This document shows, one piece after another, positions 56,979 to 64,000 of a DNA stretch of 64,000 bases. Positions within the stretch are counted from its first letter, which is position 1; each line of letters starts with the position of its first letter. Source of the DNA: Streptomyces virginiae. Lineage in GTDB: Bacteria > Actinomycetota > Actinomycetes > Streptomycetales > Streptomycetaceae. The notes under the pieces were generated by a model. It saw only the letters and a program-made list of their open reading frames with translations. It was not told the origin of the DNA and made no database searches. Location: contig NZ_JOAK01000003.1 in NCBI RefSeq assembly GCF_000720455.1, positions 124,001-188,000 of the forward strand. Reading direction: 5' to 3'. Position numbers and translations under genes: made by a program.

Positions 56979-57589
56979 CGTGCGCCCTCCGCCCGCTCCG
57001 CCACGTCCGCGAGCGCTCCCAGCAGCAGCGCCGACGAGGTCGCGCCCGGATCCTGGTGCCCGATGCTCCGCTCGCCCAGGTAGCTGGCCCGCCCCTTGCG
57101 CGCCTGCATCGGTACGGTGGCGAGGGCCCCGTCCTGCGCCGCCTGGGCCGCCGCCCGGTACGAGGTGCCGAGCGCGGCCACGCCCGGCAGCAGCGCGTCC
57201 AGCATCGTCTTGTCGCCCGGCGCCGCACCGCCCAGCTGTGCCACCGCGCCGACCCCCTTGTCCAGGGCCTCGCGCAGCTCGGCGTCGGACACCTCGGACG
57301 CCTCCCCGAGCTCCTTGCCGGTCCGCCGCAGCAGCATCCCGTACAGCGGTCCCGACGCGCCGCCGACCGTCGAGATCAGCGTCCGCCCGGCGAGCTGGAG
57401 CACCGCGCCCGGCGCCGCCGGGGTCTCCGCGTCCAAGGCGGTGCGCACCGCCGTGAAACCCCGCAGCAGATTGCTCCCGTGGTCGGCGTCCCCGATGGGG
57501 GAGTCGAGTTCGGTGAGCCGGTCCGCCTCACGCTCCACGGCGGCCGCGGTGGCCGCCATCCAGCTCCGGAAGAACTCTGCGTCACGCAC
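56975..57589 (-). CDS. dhaL: Dihydroxyacetone kinase ADP-binding subunit
   Basis: A 204-residue protein. SPIGDADHGSNLLRGFTAV near 30-46 gives the aspartates and histidine that hold Mg-ADP, TVGGASGPLYGMLLRR and GAAPGDKTMLDALLPG follow, and the C-terminal RASYLGERSIGHQDPGATSSALLL matches the family end. DhaL transfers phosphate to dihydroxyacetone bound in DhaK; DhaM recharges it. Remarkably, the dhaK gene that normally precedes dhaL is not here: only about 270 bases lie between this start and the next gene. The GTG start follows GAGGAGA at four bases. Confidence 0.85.
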   Translation of the reverse strand: MRDAEFFRSWMAATAAAVEREADRLTELDSPIGDADHGSNLLRGFTAVRTALDAETPAAPGAVLQLAGRTLISTVGGASGPLYGMLLRRTGKELGEASEVSDAELREALDKGVGAVAQLGGAAPGDKTMLDALLPGVAALGTSYRAAAQAAQDGALATVPMQARKGRASYLGERSIGHQDPGATSSALLLGALADVAERAEGAR

Positions 57590-57862
57590 CGGATCTCCTC
57601 GCCTCGCGTCCGCCCTGGCCGGTCCTCCCGCCACCATAGATCAGCGCGGCCGTGAGGGCGTGCCGTGCCGATCATGCCGGGCCCGCGGCGTCCGTACGGG
57701 CGCGTCGGCCCCGCTCCGACCGCGCCGGCCCCCGCCGGACCCGGGGGCGCCCGGCGCGCAGAATCGGTCAATTGGCGCCGCATGCGGTCAACCGGAAGCG
57801 CGAGATTCAGCCACGTGGTCGGATGTCTGCTTCTGCGGGATTCGACGAGTGCGAGGCGCAGC
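57590..57862. other. Divergent gap where dhaK would be expected
   Basis: A 273-base region between dhaL and the PAS-PP2C gene. It contains a half copy of the family-1 repeat at about 57657-57687 but no DhaK coding remnant that I can see in any frame (no ...GGGSGHEP-like or catalytic His motif). Confidence 0.5.
57657..57687. repeat. Family-1 repeat, half copy
   Basis: GGCGTGCCGTGCCGATCATG followed by CCGGGCCCGCGG matches the left arm and loop of the hairpin at 6794-6854. The other arm is missing, so no hairpin forms. It lies at the place where dhaK is absent. Confidence 0.5.
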
Positions 57863-59800
57863 GTGGCAGCGACGACTGAAGAGCCTTTCAGGGCTCTGCT
57901 GGAAGCGGCACCGGACGCGATGGTGATCGTGGACGACGCCGGGGTGATCCGGCTGGTGAACGCGCAGACCGAAACCCTGTTCGGCTACCCCCGCCGGGAA
58001 CTCCTGGGCCGGCACATCGAGGTCCTCGTGCCCGAGCGGTTCCGCGGGCACCACCCGGACCACCGGCTAGGCTACGCCGCCAGCCGCCAGGTCCGGCCGA
58101 TGGGAGCGGGCCTGGAGCTCTACGGCCTGCGCCGGGACGGGCGCGAGTTCCCCGTGGAGATCAGCCTGAGCCCGCTGGAGACCCCGGAGGGCCTGCTGAT
58201 CTCGGCGGCCGTGCGCGACGTGAGCGAGCGCAGGGCCGCCGAGGAGCGCTTCCGGGCGCTGCTGGAGGCGGCGCCGGACGCGATGGTGATCGTCGACGAG
58301 CAGGGCGCGATCCAGCTCGTCAACGCGCAGACCGAGGCCCTCTTCGGATACGCCCGGGAGGACCTGCTGGGAAGACAGGTCGAGGTGCTCGTCCCGGAAC
58401 GGTTCCGCGGGCACCACTCCGACTTCCGGCACGGCTACGTCGTCAACCGCAGGGCCCGCCCCATGGGCGCGGGTCTGGAGCTGTACGGCCTGCGCCGCGA
58501 CGGCGGCGAGTTCCCGGTCGAGATCAGCCTGAGCCCGCTGGAGACCCCCGACGGCACCCTGGTCTCCGCGGCCATCCGCGACGTCACCGAACGCAAGTCC
58601 GCCGAGGAGATGCTCGCGCGGCTCTACGAGCAGCAGCGCCACGTCGCGCTCACCCTCCAGCGCAGCCTCATGGGATCCCCGCCGGACGTACCGGGGATGC
58701 CCACGGCGAGCCGGTACTTCCCGGCCCGGCAGGGGGCCGGGGTGGGCGGCGACTGGTTCGACCTCATCCCGCTGGGGGGCGGCCGGGTCGGCGTGATGGT
58801 CGGCGACGTGATGGGGCGCGGCCTGGACGCCGCCGCCGTCATGGGCCAGCTCCGGTCCGCCTCCCACGCACTGGCCAAGACGGGGATGCCGCCCTGGCAG
58901 CTCATGCGCGCCCTGGACGCGGTCGTCAGCGAACTGCCGGACCAGTTCGTCACCTGCTGCTACCTGGTCGTCGACGCCGACGCGGCCGAGATCACCATGT
59001 GCTCCGCAGGACACCTGCCGGTCCTCCTCGTCACCCCGGGCGGCGAGGTCACCCGGCTGCCCGTCGAGGTGAGCGTGCCGCTGGGGGTGGGGGAGGTGCC
59101 CCACCACGAGACCCGGCACAGCGTGGAGCCCGGCTCGGTCCTCGCCCTCTACACGGACGGCCTGGTCGAGACGCCCGACAGCGACATCGAGGGCCAAGTG
59201 GACGGTCTCGCCGCGGCGTTGGAGAAGGCCGTCACGACGACGGACGGCCTGGAGGCGGCCGCCGACCGGCTGCTGGCCGAACTGCTGCCCGACGCCGACG
59301 ACAACCCCGACGACGTCACCCTCCTGCTCGTCCGCATTCCCGACACGCCGGTGACCTCGCAGAGCATGCTCCTCGCCGCGGACCCGAGCAGCGTCGGTGC
59401 CGGGCGGCGGTTCCTTCGCTCCACCCTGGCCCAGTGGGGCAGGGACGAGGAACACCTCCGCGAGACCGCCTGCCTGCTCACCTCCGAGCTGCTCTCCAAC
59501 GCCGTGAACCACAGCCGCGGTCCCGTCCGCCTGCGACTGCGCCAGGCAGGCCGCGAACTCAGCGTCGAGGTCTGCGACGGCAGTCCGGTCCTGCCGCAGG
59601 CCCGCTTCGCCGAACCCGACGCGGAATCAGGCCGCGGTCTGCTCCTCGTCGACTCCCTCGCCTCCTCCTGGGGAACCCTCCCGACGGCCGAGGGCAAGGC
59701 CGTCTGGTTCTCCCTGCCCCTGCCCGCCCCCCGTACCGACCCGCGCCCCCTGCCCGCCCCCGGCCGGACCCCGGCGGAACCCCCCACGCAATCCGACTGA
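57863..59800 (+). CDS. Tandem PAS-PP2C (SpoIIE) phosphatase with ATPase domain
   Basis: A 645-residue regulator. Two PAS domains at about 8-125 and 126-248 are near copies of each other: FRALLEAAPDAMVIVDD/E, LVNAQTExLFGYxREELLG-like, RGHHxDxRxGY and FPVEISLSPLETP occur in both. A SpoIIE-type phosphatase follows (about 275-480: LALTLQRSLMGSPPDVPGMP, GGDWFDLIPLGGGRVGVMVG with metal aspartates, ALYTDGLVETPDSD, DDVTLLLVRI) and a GHKL domain (about 505-625: LLTSELLSNAVNHSRGP, SGRGLLLVDSLASSWGT). It should act on anti-sigma antagonists like the protein at 48.7 kb. The GTG at 57863 (GAGG six bases before) is preferred over an upstream ATG at 57782. Confidence 0.82.
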   Translation: MAATTEEPFRALLEAAPDAMVIVDDAGVIRLVNAQTETLFGYPRRELLGRHIEVLVPERFRGHHPDHRLGYAASRQVRPMGAGLELYGLRRDGREFPVEISLSPLETPEGLLISAAVRDVSERRAAEERFRALLEAAPDAMVIVDEQGAIQLVNAQTEALFGYAREDLLGRQVEVLVPERFRGHHSDFRHGYVVNRRARPMGAGLELYGLRRDGGEFPVEISLSPLETPDGTLVSAAIRDVTERKSAEEMLARLYEQQRHVALTLQRSLMGSPPDVPGMPTASRYFPARQGAGVGGDWFDLIPLGGGRVGVMVGDVMGRGLDAAAVMGQLRSASHALAKTGMPPWQLMRALDAVVSELPDQFVTCCYLVVDADAAEITMCSAGHLPVLLVTPGGEVTRLPVEVSVPLGVGEVPHHETRHSVEPGSVLALYTDGLVETPDSDIEGQVDGLAAALEKAVTTTDGLEAAADRLLAELLPDADDNPDDVTLLLVRIPDTPVTSQSMLLAADPSSVGAGRRFLRSTLAQWGRDEEHLRETACLLTSELLSNAVNHSRGPVRLRLRQAGRELSVEVCDGSPVLPQARFAEPDAESGRGLLLVDSLASSWGTLPTAEGKAVWFSLPLPAPRTDPRPLPAPGRTPAEPPTQSD

Positions 59801-59809
59801 ACCGCCGGC

Positions 59810-59823
59810 CGATCACGTGATCG
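59810..59823. promoter_or_regulatory. Perfect 14-base palindrome CGATCACGTGATCG
   Basis: CGATCAC and GTGATCG are complementary without a spacer. The site is 39 bases before the CPBP peptidase start and 9 bases after the phosphatase stop, so it is placed as an operator for the CPBP gene; no cognate regulator is adjacent. Confidence 0.4.
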
Positions 59824-59862
59824 AATGGGCGTGTGAACGGCCGTGACGGAAAGGGTCCCGCT

Positions 59863-60990
59863 GTGTCAGATACGCCCCCGCCGAACGTCTGGGCCGCGCC
59901 GGCCGGAAGCGCTCCGCAATGGCCGGCCCCGGCCCAGGGCCGGCCGCCCACCGCCCAGGGCGGTCCGCCGTTCGGCGCGCCCACCGTGCAGCAGCCGCCC
60001 ACGGAGGCCGCGCCGGCCGGAAGCGCCTACCACGAGCAGGCCCGCAACGGTCGCCAGAAGACCCCGCAGCGCGTCGGGGAGTTCCTCCTCGTCCTCGTCG
60101 GGAACCTGGTCGCACCGCTGCTGGTGATCGCGTGCGGCGCCGTCGTCTGGTACGTGCTGGGCCTGGACTTCGCGGAGGACGGCGAGCGGATCCTGGGGGA
60201 CCCGCTCGCCGACGAGGCGCTCTCCCTGCTCTCCATAGCCGCCGGCATACTCGTCGTGATGCTCGCCGTCCGCTGGTGCGGCAGCCGCCCCGCCGGCACC
60301 GTGGCCTCCGTCCTGGGGCGGGTGCGCTGGGGCTGGCTGGCCCGCTGCTCGGCGGTCGCCTTCCCCCTGATCGTGCTCCAGATGGGCGGGCTGGCCCTGT
60401 GGGGCTACCTCACCGACGGCGAGGAGAGCCTCGCGGGCGACTTCCCCGGCTGGTCCCAATTCGCTCTCGGACTCGTCGTGCTGTGGGCGCTGATCCCCTT
60501 CCAGGCAGCCGCCGAGGAGTTCGTCTTCCGGGGCTGGCTCGCCCAGTTCTTCGGCGGCTTCCTCACATCGCCCTGGCCCGGCATCGTCATCGCGTCCGCC
60601 CTCTTCGCCGTCGCCCACGGGCTGGGCGAGCTGTCGGGATTCGCCCTGCTCTTCTACTCCGCCATGTGGTGGGGATGGCTGACCGTCCGCACGGGAGGCC
60701 TCGAAGCCGCCATCGCGGTGCACGTGGCGAACAACGTCACCGCCTACGGCATCACCGTCGCCCTGGGACAGCTGGCGGAGTCGGGCAACGCGGCGGACGC
60801 CCCGTGGCAGGCACTCGTCCTCGAGCTCGTCGCGGCACCGGCGTACTGCCTGCTGATCGCCAGGCTCGCCACCACCCACGGCGTACGACGCCTCAGCCCG
60901 GGAGGGCCCGCCGGGCGTGCGGAACCGGCCGAGAGTGCGGAACCGGCCGGGCGGGACGAGCCGGCGGATCGTGCGGAACCGGCCGTGTAG
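59863..60990 (+). CDS. CPBP family intramembrane glutamic endopeptidase
   Basis: A 375-residue membrane protein. A Pro/Gly-rich cytoplasmic N-terminus of about 75 residues leads to six or seven helices. The catalytic motifs of the Abi/CPBP (CaaX-type) family are present: AAEEFVFRGWLAQ near residue 215 (E-E-x-x-x-R), ALFAVAHGL near 245 (F-x-x-x-H) and IAVHVANNVTAY near 285 (H-x-x-x-N). These enzymes process prenylated or other peptides and some confer bacteriocin immunity; the target is unknown. The C-terminal 25 residues are a repeat (AEPAESAEPAGRDEPA). The GTG at 59863 has GGAAAGGG seven bases upstream; a GTG at 59833 is an alternative. Confidence 0.82.
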   Translation: MSDTPPPNVWAAPAGSAPQWPAPAQGRPPTAQGGPPFGAPTVQQPPTEAAPAGSAYHEQARNGRQKTPQRVGEFLLVLVGNLVAPLLVIACGAVVWYVLGLDFAEDGERILGDPLADEALSLLSIAAGILVVMLAVRWCGSRPAGTVASVLGRVRWGWLARCSAVAFPLIVLQMGGLALWGYLTDGEESLAGDFPGWSQFALGLVVLWALIPFQAAAEEFVFRGWLAQFFGGFLTSPWPGIVIASALFAVAHGLGELSGFALLFYSAMWWGWLTVRTGGLEAAIAVHVANNVTAYGITVALGQLAESGNAADAPWQALVLELVAAPAYCLLIARLATTHGVRRLSPGGPAGRAEPAESAEPAGRDEPADRAEPAV

Positions 60991-60997
60991 CAGCGGG

Positions 60998-62254
60998 TCA
61001 CCGGCCGGCGGCAGCCGATCCGATCTCGACCACCCGGGCCCAGGGCGGTGTCGGGGCCGGCCGGTAGTACGGATCGTCCTCGTCCCACCGCGGGGTCTTG
61101 GGACGGGCGAAGCGGCCCACGACCGTCCGGCAGGGCGGGCTTACGGCGGGCCAGGGCGTCTGCCCGTCCGTCAGGACCACGATGACGTCGGGTCGGGGCC
61201 CCGATCGCAGCGCCTTGGCGAAACCCGCGCGCAGGTCCGTACCGCCACCGCCCAGCAGCGCGATCCCCTCGCCCTCGCACAGCGGATGCACGACCCGTGC
61301 CGCCGCGTCGCACGGCACCACGGTGACCAGGTCGCGGCGGCCGCCCACGGCCTGCGCGATCGCGGCGACCTCCAGGAGCGCACTGCCCAGTTCGGCGTCG
61401 CTGACCGACCCGGAGGTGTCGATCACCACGCAGACCCGCGGCGGCCTGCGCCGCAGGCTCGGCAGGACGACACCGGGCAGCCCGGCCGAGCGCCGGGAGG
61501 GCCGGCCGTAGCTGTAGTCCTCGCCGGCGCCCGCGCCGGAGGCCGCCGAGCGCACCGCCGCTCCCAGCAACTCCCGCCACGGCTGCGGTGGGTGGAAGGC
61601 CTCCTCCGCCCACCGCTTCCATGCCTTCGGGGCGTGCCCCGGCCGCCCGTTGATGCCCTGTGCCACCCGGAACCGGACCGCGTCCTGCTCCTGCTCGCCG
61701 AGTCCGTCCGCGCCGTCCGGCCCGAGGTCCCACTCGCGTTCCATCCCGTCGGCGCCGCTGCCGCAGTCAAGCCAGACCAGGCCCTGTGTCAGCGGCCCGA
61801 GCCCGAACTGGCGCAGGTAGTCCTCCATCAGCTCGCCCCCGGACAGCCCCAGGTGCTGCGGGGTGACAGCGCCCTCGGGCCGGACCAGCCCCTCGCCGAA
61901 CGCGTCGTCGTTGATCTCGCAGTCCGCGGCGATGTTCATCCGCAGCCGCGCCCCGGGGCCTTCCAGCCCCTGGACCCGCGCCGCCCGGTCACCGCGCCCG
62001 TGGTGGTCGCGCAGCAGGTGCGACACCTCGTGGACCCACACCCCGGCCAGTTCCTCCACCGGCGTCCGGTCCACGAACCCCGGAGAGACGTAGACCCGCC
62101 AGTACCTGTCGACGGCCATCGTCGGCACCTGCCGCGACTCCACGGTGTGCAGGGCGAACAGCGCCGTCGCGAGGTACGGCCGGACCCGCGCGGCGTGCAG
62201 CCGGGCGGTGTAGAGCTTGTCGAGGTCCAGCGCCCCCGGCGCCCCGGCGCTCAC
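60998..62254 (-). CDS. Metallopeptidase-VWA protein (DUF2201 type)
   Basis: A 418-residue protein. The N-terminal metallopeptidase-like domain has VEELAGVWVHEVSHLLRDHH with HEVSH at 75-79 (zinc-binding H-E-x-x-H) and NIAADCEINDDAF, typical of DUF2201_N. The C-terminal von Willebrand A-like domain begins near 275 with VVIDTSGSVSDAELG (MIDAS D-x-S-x-S) and continues GGGGTDLRAGFAKAL and VIVVLTDGQTPWP. The GTG start overlaps the MoxR ATPase gene's stop in a GTGA junction. MoxR-VWA pairs act as chaperones or metal-insertion machines; the function of the DUF2201 branch is unknown. It converges on the CPBP gene. Confidence 0.8.
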   Translation of the reverse strand: MSAGAPGALDLDKLYTARLHAARVRPYLATALFALHTVESRQVPTMAVDRYWRVYVSPGFVDRTPVEELAGVWVHEVSHLLRDHHGRGDRAARVQGLEGPGARLRMNIAADCEINDDAFGEGLVRPEGAVTPQHLGLSGGELMEDYLRQFGLGPLTQGLVWLDCGSGADGMEREWDLGPDGADGLGEQEQDAVRFRVAQGINGRPGHAPKAWKRWAEEAFHPPQPWRELLGAAVRSAASGAGAGEDYSYGRPSRRSAGLPGVVLPSLRRRPPRVCVVIDTSGSVSDAELGSALLEVAAIAQAVGGRRDLVTVVPCDAAARVVHPLCEGEGIALLGGGGTDLRAGFAKALRSGPRPDVIVVLTDGQTPWPAVSPPCRTVVGRFARPKTPRWDEDDPYYRPAPTPPWARVVEIGSAAAGR

Positions 62255-63492
62255 CGGCCGGCCCCCGCGGGGACGCCCGTACGGACCGCGGTCCGCTCCG
62301 CCGCCCGATCCGCTCGCCGGGACAGGTCAACCACCCCGGCGAGCCGCTCGATCGCGGCCGGCACGTCCCACTCCTCCCGGCGCAGCGCGGCCAGCGAGGT
62401 CGCGGGGACGACCACCAGGTCCGGCGCCCCCGTCTCCAGCGCCCGGACCATGATCGCCCACGCCGCGTCCCAGCGGGACTTCTCCGGGCGCCGGCACACC
62501 GCCGAGACGATTCCGTCGAGGACGGCCTGGCGCTGGTCGCCCCGTTCGGGCAGCTCGGCGCCGGCCGGGTCGGCCAGCAGCACCTCGGGGTCAGGGAGTT
62601 CCATCCGGTCCAGGGCGGCCAGCAGCTCCAGCGCCGGACCGTCCCCCACCGTTCCCCGGACCAGCATGGACAGCACCTCCCTGGAGGAGCCGGCCGCGGT
62701 GGCGAACGCGATCAGACGCAGCGTCATGTCCCAGCTGCGGGGCGACGGCCAGGCGCCCCCGCGCCGCGTTTCACCGGAGGGCAGCCGGTGCACGAGCGGG
62801 GGCCGGGTGGTGAGGAACTCGCACACCGCGCGCCGGGCGAAGTCCACGGCGCCCGGCAGGGCTTGCGCGTCGAGGCGCGGCAGGGTGGCCCGCGGCCAGG
62901 TCCCGCCCAGCCCGCGTACGACGACATCGTGGTCGTGGGTCCACTGGAGGTGGACGAACCGGTTCGCCAGCGGCGGGCTCAGTTCCCAGCCGTCGGCCGC
63001 CGAGGACCGCGGGTTGGCGGCCGCCACGATCCTTACGCCGGGCGGCAGTTGCAGGGCGCCGACCCGCCGTTCCAGTACCAGGCGCAGCAGCGCTGCCTGT
63101 ACGGCGGGTGGCGCGGTGGACAGCTCGTCGAGGAAGAGCAGCCCGCGCCCGGCCCGTACCAGGCGCACCGCCCAGTCCGGCGGGGCCATGGGGACGCCCT
63201 GCACCGCGGGGTCGTCGCCGACGACGGGCAGTCCGGAGAAGTCGGACGGTTCGTGCACGCTGGCGATCACCGTGGTGAGCGGCAGGTCCAGGGAGGCGGC
63301 GAGCTGGGTGAGGGCGGCGGTCTTGCCGATGCCCGGCTCACCCCACAGCAGGACGGGCAGGTCCGCGGCGACGGCCAGGGTGAGGGCTTCCAGCTGGTCG
63401 TCGGGGCGCGGCTCGGTGGTGGTCTCGCGGAGCAGGGCCAGCAGCTCGCCGGCGAGGTCCAGTTGGGAGGCGACGGGCGTGTTCATGGGCAT
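62251..63492 (-). CDS. MoxR-type AAA+ ATPase
   Basis: A 413-residue AAA+ protein. Walker A is LLWGEPGIGKTAALTQ at about 48-63 and Walker B is GLLFLDELSTAPPAVQAALLRL at about 117-138; VRIVAAANPRSSAADGWELSPPLANRF carries sensor 1 and the arginine finger. The helical lid spans about 200-320. It works with the VWA protein encoded next (four-base overlap). The start is taken at the first ATG; MNTPVAS (63486) is equally likely. About 90 bases separate it from the partial gene upstream on the same strand. Confidence 0.8.
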   Translation of the reverse strand: MPMNTPVASQLDLAGELLALLRETTTEPRPDDQLEALTLAVAADLPVLLWGEPGIGKTAALTQLAASLDLPLTTVIASVHEPSDFSGLPVVGDDPAVQGVPMAPPDWAVRLVRAGRGLLFLDELSTAPPAVQAALLRLVLERRVGALQLPPGVRIVAAANPRSSAADGWELSPPLANRFVHLQWTHDHDVVVRGLGGTWPRATLPRLDAQALPGAVDFARRAVCEFLTTRPPLVHRLPSGETRRGGAWPSPRSWDMTLRLIAFATAAGSSREVLSMLVRGTVGDGPALELLAALDRMELPDPEVLLADPAGAELPERGDQRQAVLDGIVSAVCRRPEKSRWDAAWAIMVRALETGAPDLVVVPATSLAALRREEWDVPAAIERLAGVVDLSRRADRAAERTAVRTGVPAGAGR

Positions 63493-63585
63493 GGGTGATC
63501 ACCTGTGGGGTTCGTGAAGGGTGAAGGACGAAGGGTGAGGGGGCCCGGCCGGGCGGTCCCGGTCGACGGCGTAGTCCGCCGGATC

Positions 63586-64000
63586 TCAGGCGGCGGCCCG
63601 GCGGTCGTGCCGGGAGCGACTGGGCTTCGGAGGGAGGCGGTCGGGACCCGGCCCGGCCAGGCCCGCGCGGAACAGCCCGTAGGTGATCCGCCGTCGGGCG
63701 GCCGCCTCCAGTTCGTCCAGCAGGGGGCCCGGGCGTAGAGTCGCGTCGGGGCCCAGGAGGCCCTCGACGACGGCCAGCGCCCCGGCGACGTCTCCGTGGT
63801 CCAGGCGTTCGCGGACGCCGGTGAGGCAGTCCGGTCGGCGGTGGGCCGCGTCGATGGCCCGGAAGCAGGGCAGCGGGGTGCCCGACAGGCCGGCCAACAG
63901 TTCCTCGCGCCGGACCTCGGCCGGGTCGTGGTCCAGCGCTGTCAGTACGCCGTCGACGAGGCCGATGCGGTGCCGGGCTCCGCGGCATTCGACGAGGCGC
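63586..64000 (-). CDS. Partial gene upstream of the MoxR-VWA pair, unknown family
   Basis: The frame is open through the right edge; only the C-terminal 137 residues are visible. They read RLVECRGARHRIGLVDGVLTALDHDPAEVRREELL, PLPCFRAIDAAHRRPDCLTGVRERLDHGDVAGALAVVEGLL and RRRITYGLFRAGLAG, ending RHDRRAAA, given here in pieces. It is helical, with a HEAT/TPR-like feel and no recognised motif. Codon bias matches the following genes and the gap to MoxR is about 93 bases, so it is probably the first visible gene of that operon. It may be the third component of the MoxR-metallopeptidase-VWA system. Confidence 0.55.
   Translation of the reverse strand, partial: RLVECRGARHRIGLVDGVLTALDHDPAEVRREELLAGLSGTPLPCFRAIDAAHRRPDCLTGVRERLDHGDVAGALAVVEGLLGPDATLRPGPLLDELEAAARRRITYGLFRAGLAGPGPDRLPPKPSRSRHDRRAAA

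Noticed and set aside
1..64000. tRNA, rRNA, CRISPR arrays or an intact transposase/integrase
   Set aside because: I looked for T-loop-like GGTTCGA patterns, regular spaced repeats and recombinase motifs and found none convincing; this was by eye and short RNA genes could be missed.

Overview
The window is very GC-rich actinobacterial DNA, most likely a Streptomyces chromosome. The evidence is the strong third-position GC bias, frequent GTG starts behind GGAGG-type ribosome binding sites, no TTA codon noticed in the genes (not counted exhaustively), and lineage-typical families: a mycothiol-dependent maleylpyruvate-isomerase-type enzyme, an F420-type nitroreductase, Rv1733c-like and streptophobe membrane proteins, DUF6643, DUF6777 and DUF6191 proteins, and SpoIIE-type PP2C phosphatases with ATPase domains. 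I see no rRNA, tRNA, CRISPR array, intact transposase or biosynthetic cluster. It reads as chromosomal-arm or core-flanking DNA with many one- to three-gene units.

Layout. 0-6 kb: divergent nitroreductase/TetR pair sharing palindromic operators, a secreted spherulin-4-like protein, the remnant of an FAD oxidoreductase, a secreted serine hydrolase, a Mth938-like protein and a lipoprotein. 5-13 kb: mycothiol-dependent enzyme, AlkB-like dioxygenase, ROK regulator, barstar-like protein, anti-sigma-type ATPase, Cds1-like PLP enzyme, HxlR/MBL divergent pair and an SRPBCC protein. 13-20 kb: large membrane protein with a lipase motif, a beta-helix/AAA+ fusion, an Rv1733c-like protein, a MOSC protein and a P/Q/Y-rich protein. 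20-26 kb: HpnB-type glycosyltransferase, glutamate-racemase-like enzyme, ADP-ribosylglycohydrolase overlapped by a TetR gene, divergent FAD monooxygenase and a DHFR-family protein. 26-33 kb: PH-domain protein, Lnt, NUDIX, acyltransferase, secreted trypsin-like protease, mannosyltransferase-like membrane protein and a GNAT-AAA+ fusion.

34-46 kb: frameshifted DUF6191 gene, Ser/Thr kinase with overlapping membrane partner, Tm-1-like protein, NUDIX, CDF metal exporter, double-FHA ABC transporter with a companion gene, streptophobe protein and DUF6777 protein. 46-52 kb: a broken histidine kinase, AlkD-like repair protein, a tiny His/Asp-rich secreted peptide, a PAS-GAF-PP2C-ATPase phosphatase, and a VOC/WYL-regulator divergent pair. 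52-57 kb: molybdate locus (HTH-Mop regulator, modA, fused modBC), S4 RNA-binding protein, and dhaL-dhaM without dhaK. 57-64 kb: a second PP2C phosphatase with two near-identical PAS domains, a CPBP peptidase, and a MoxR ATPase / metallopeptidase-VWA operon that runs off the right edge.

The most interesting non-coding signal is two families of short palindromic repeats that start exactly at, or contain, stop codons. Family 1 has a strong hairpin at 6794-6854 and degenerate copies near 8174, 8826 and 57657. Family 2 has copies at 28774-28862 and 50799-50873 with inverted termini. Three genes look broken by deletion or frameshift, and dhaK is missing exactly where a family-1 half copy lies, so part of this window has been remodelled. 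The operators, PHO-box-like sites and protein functions are read by eye from sequence; none was computed against a database.
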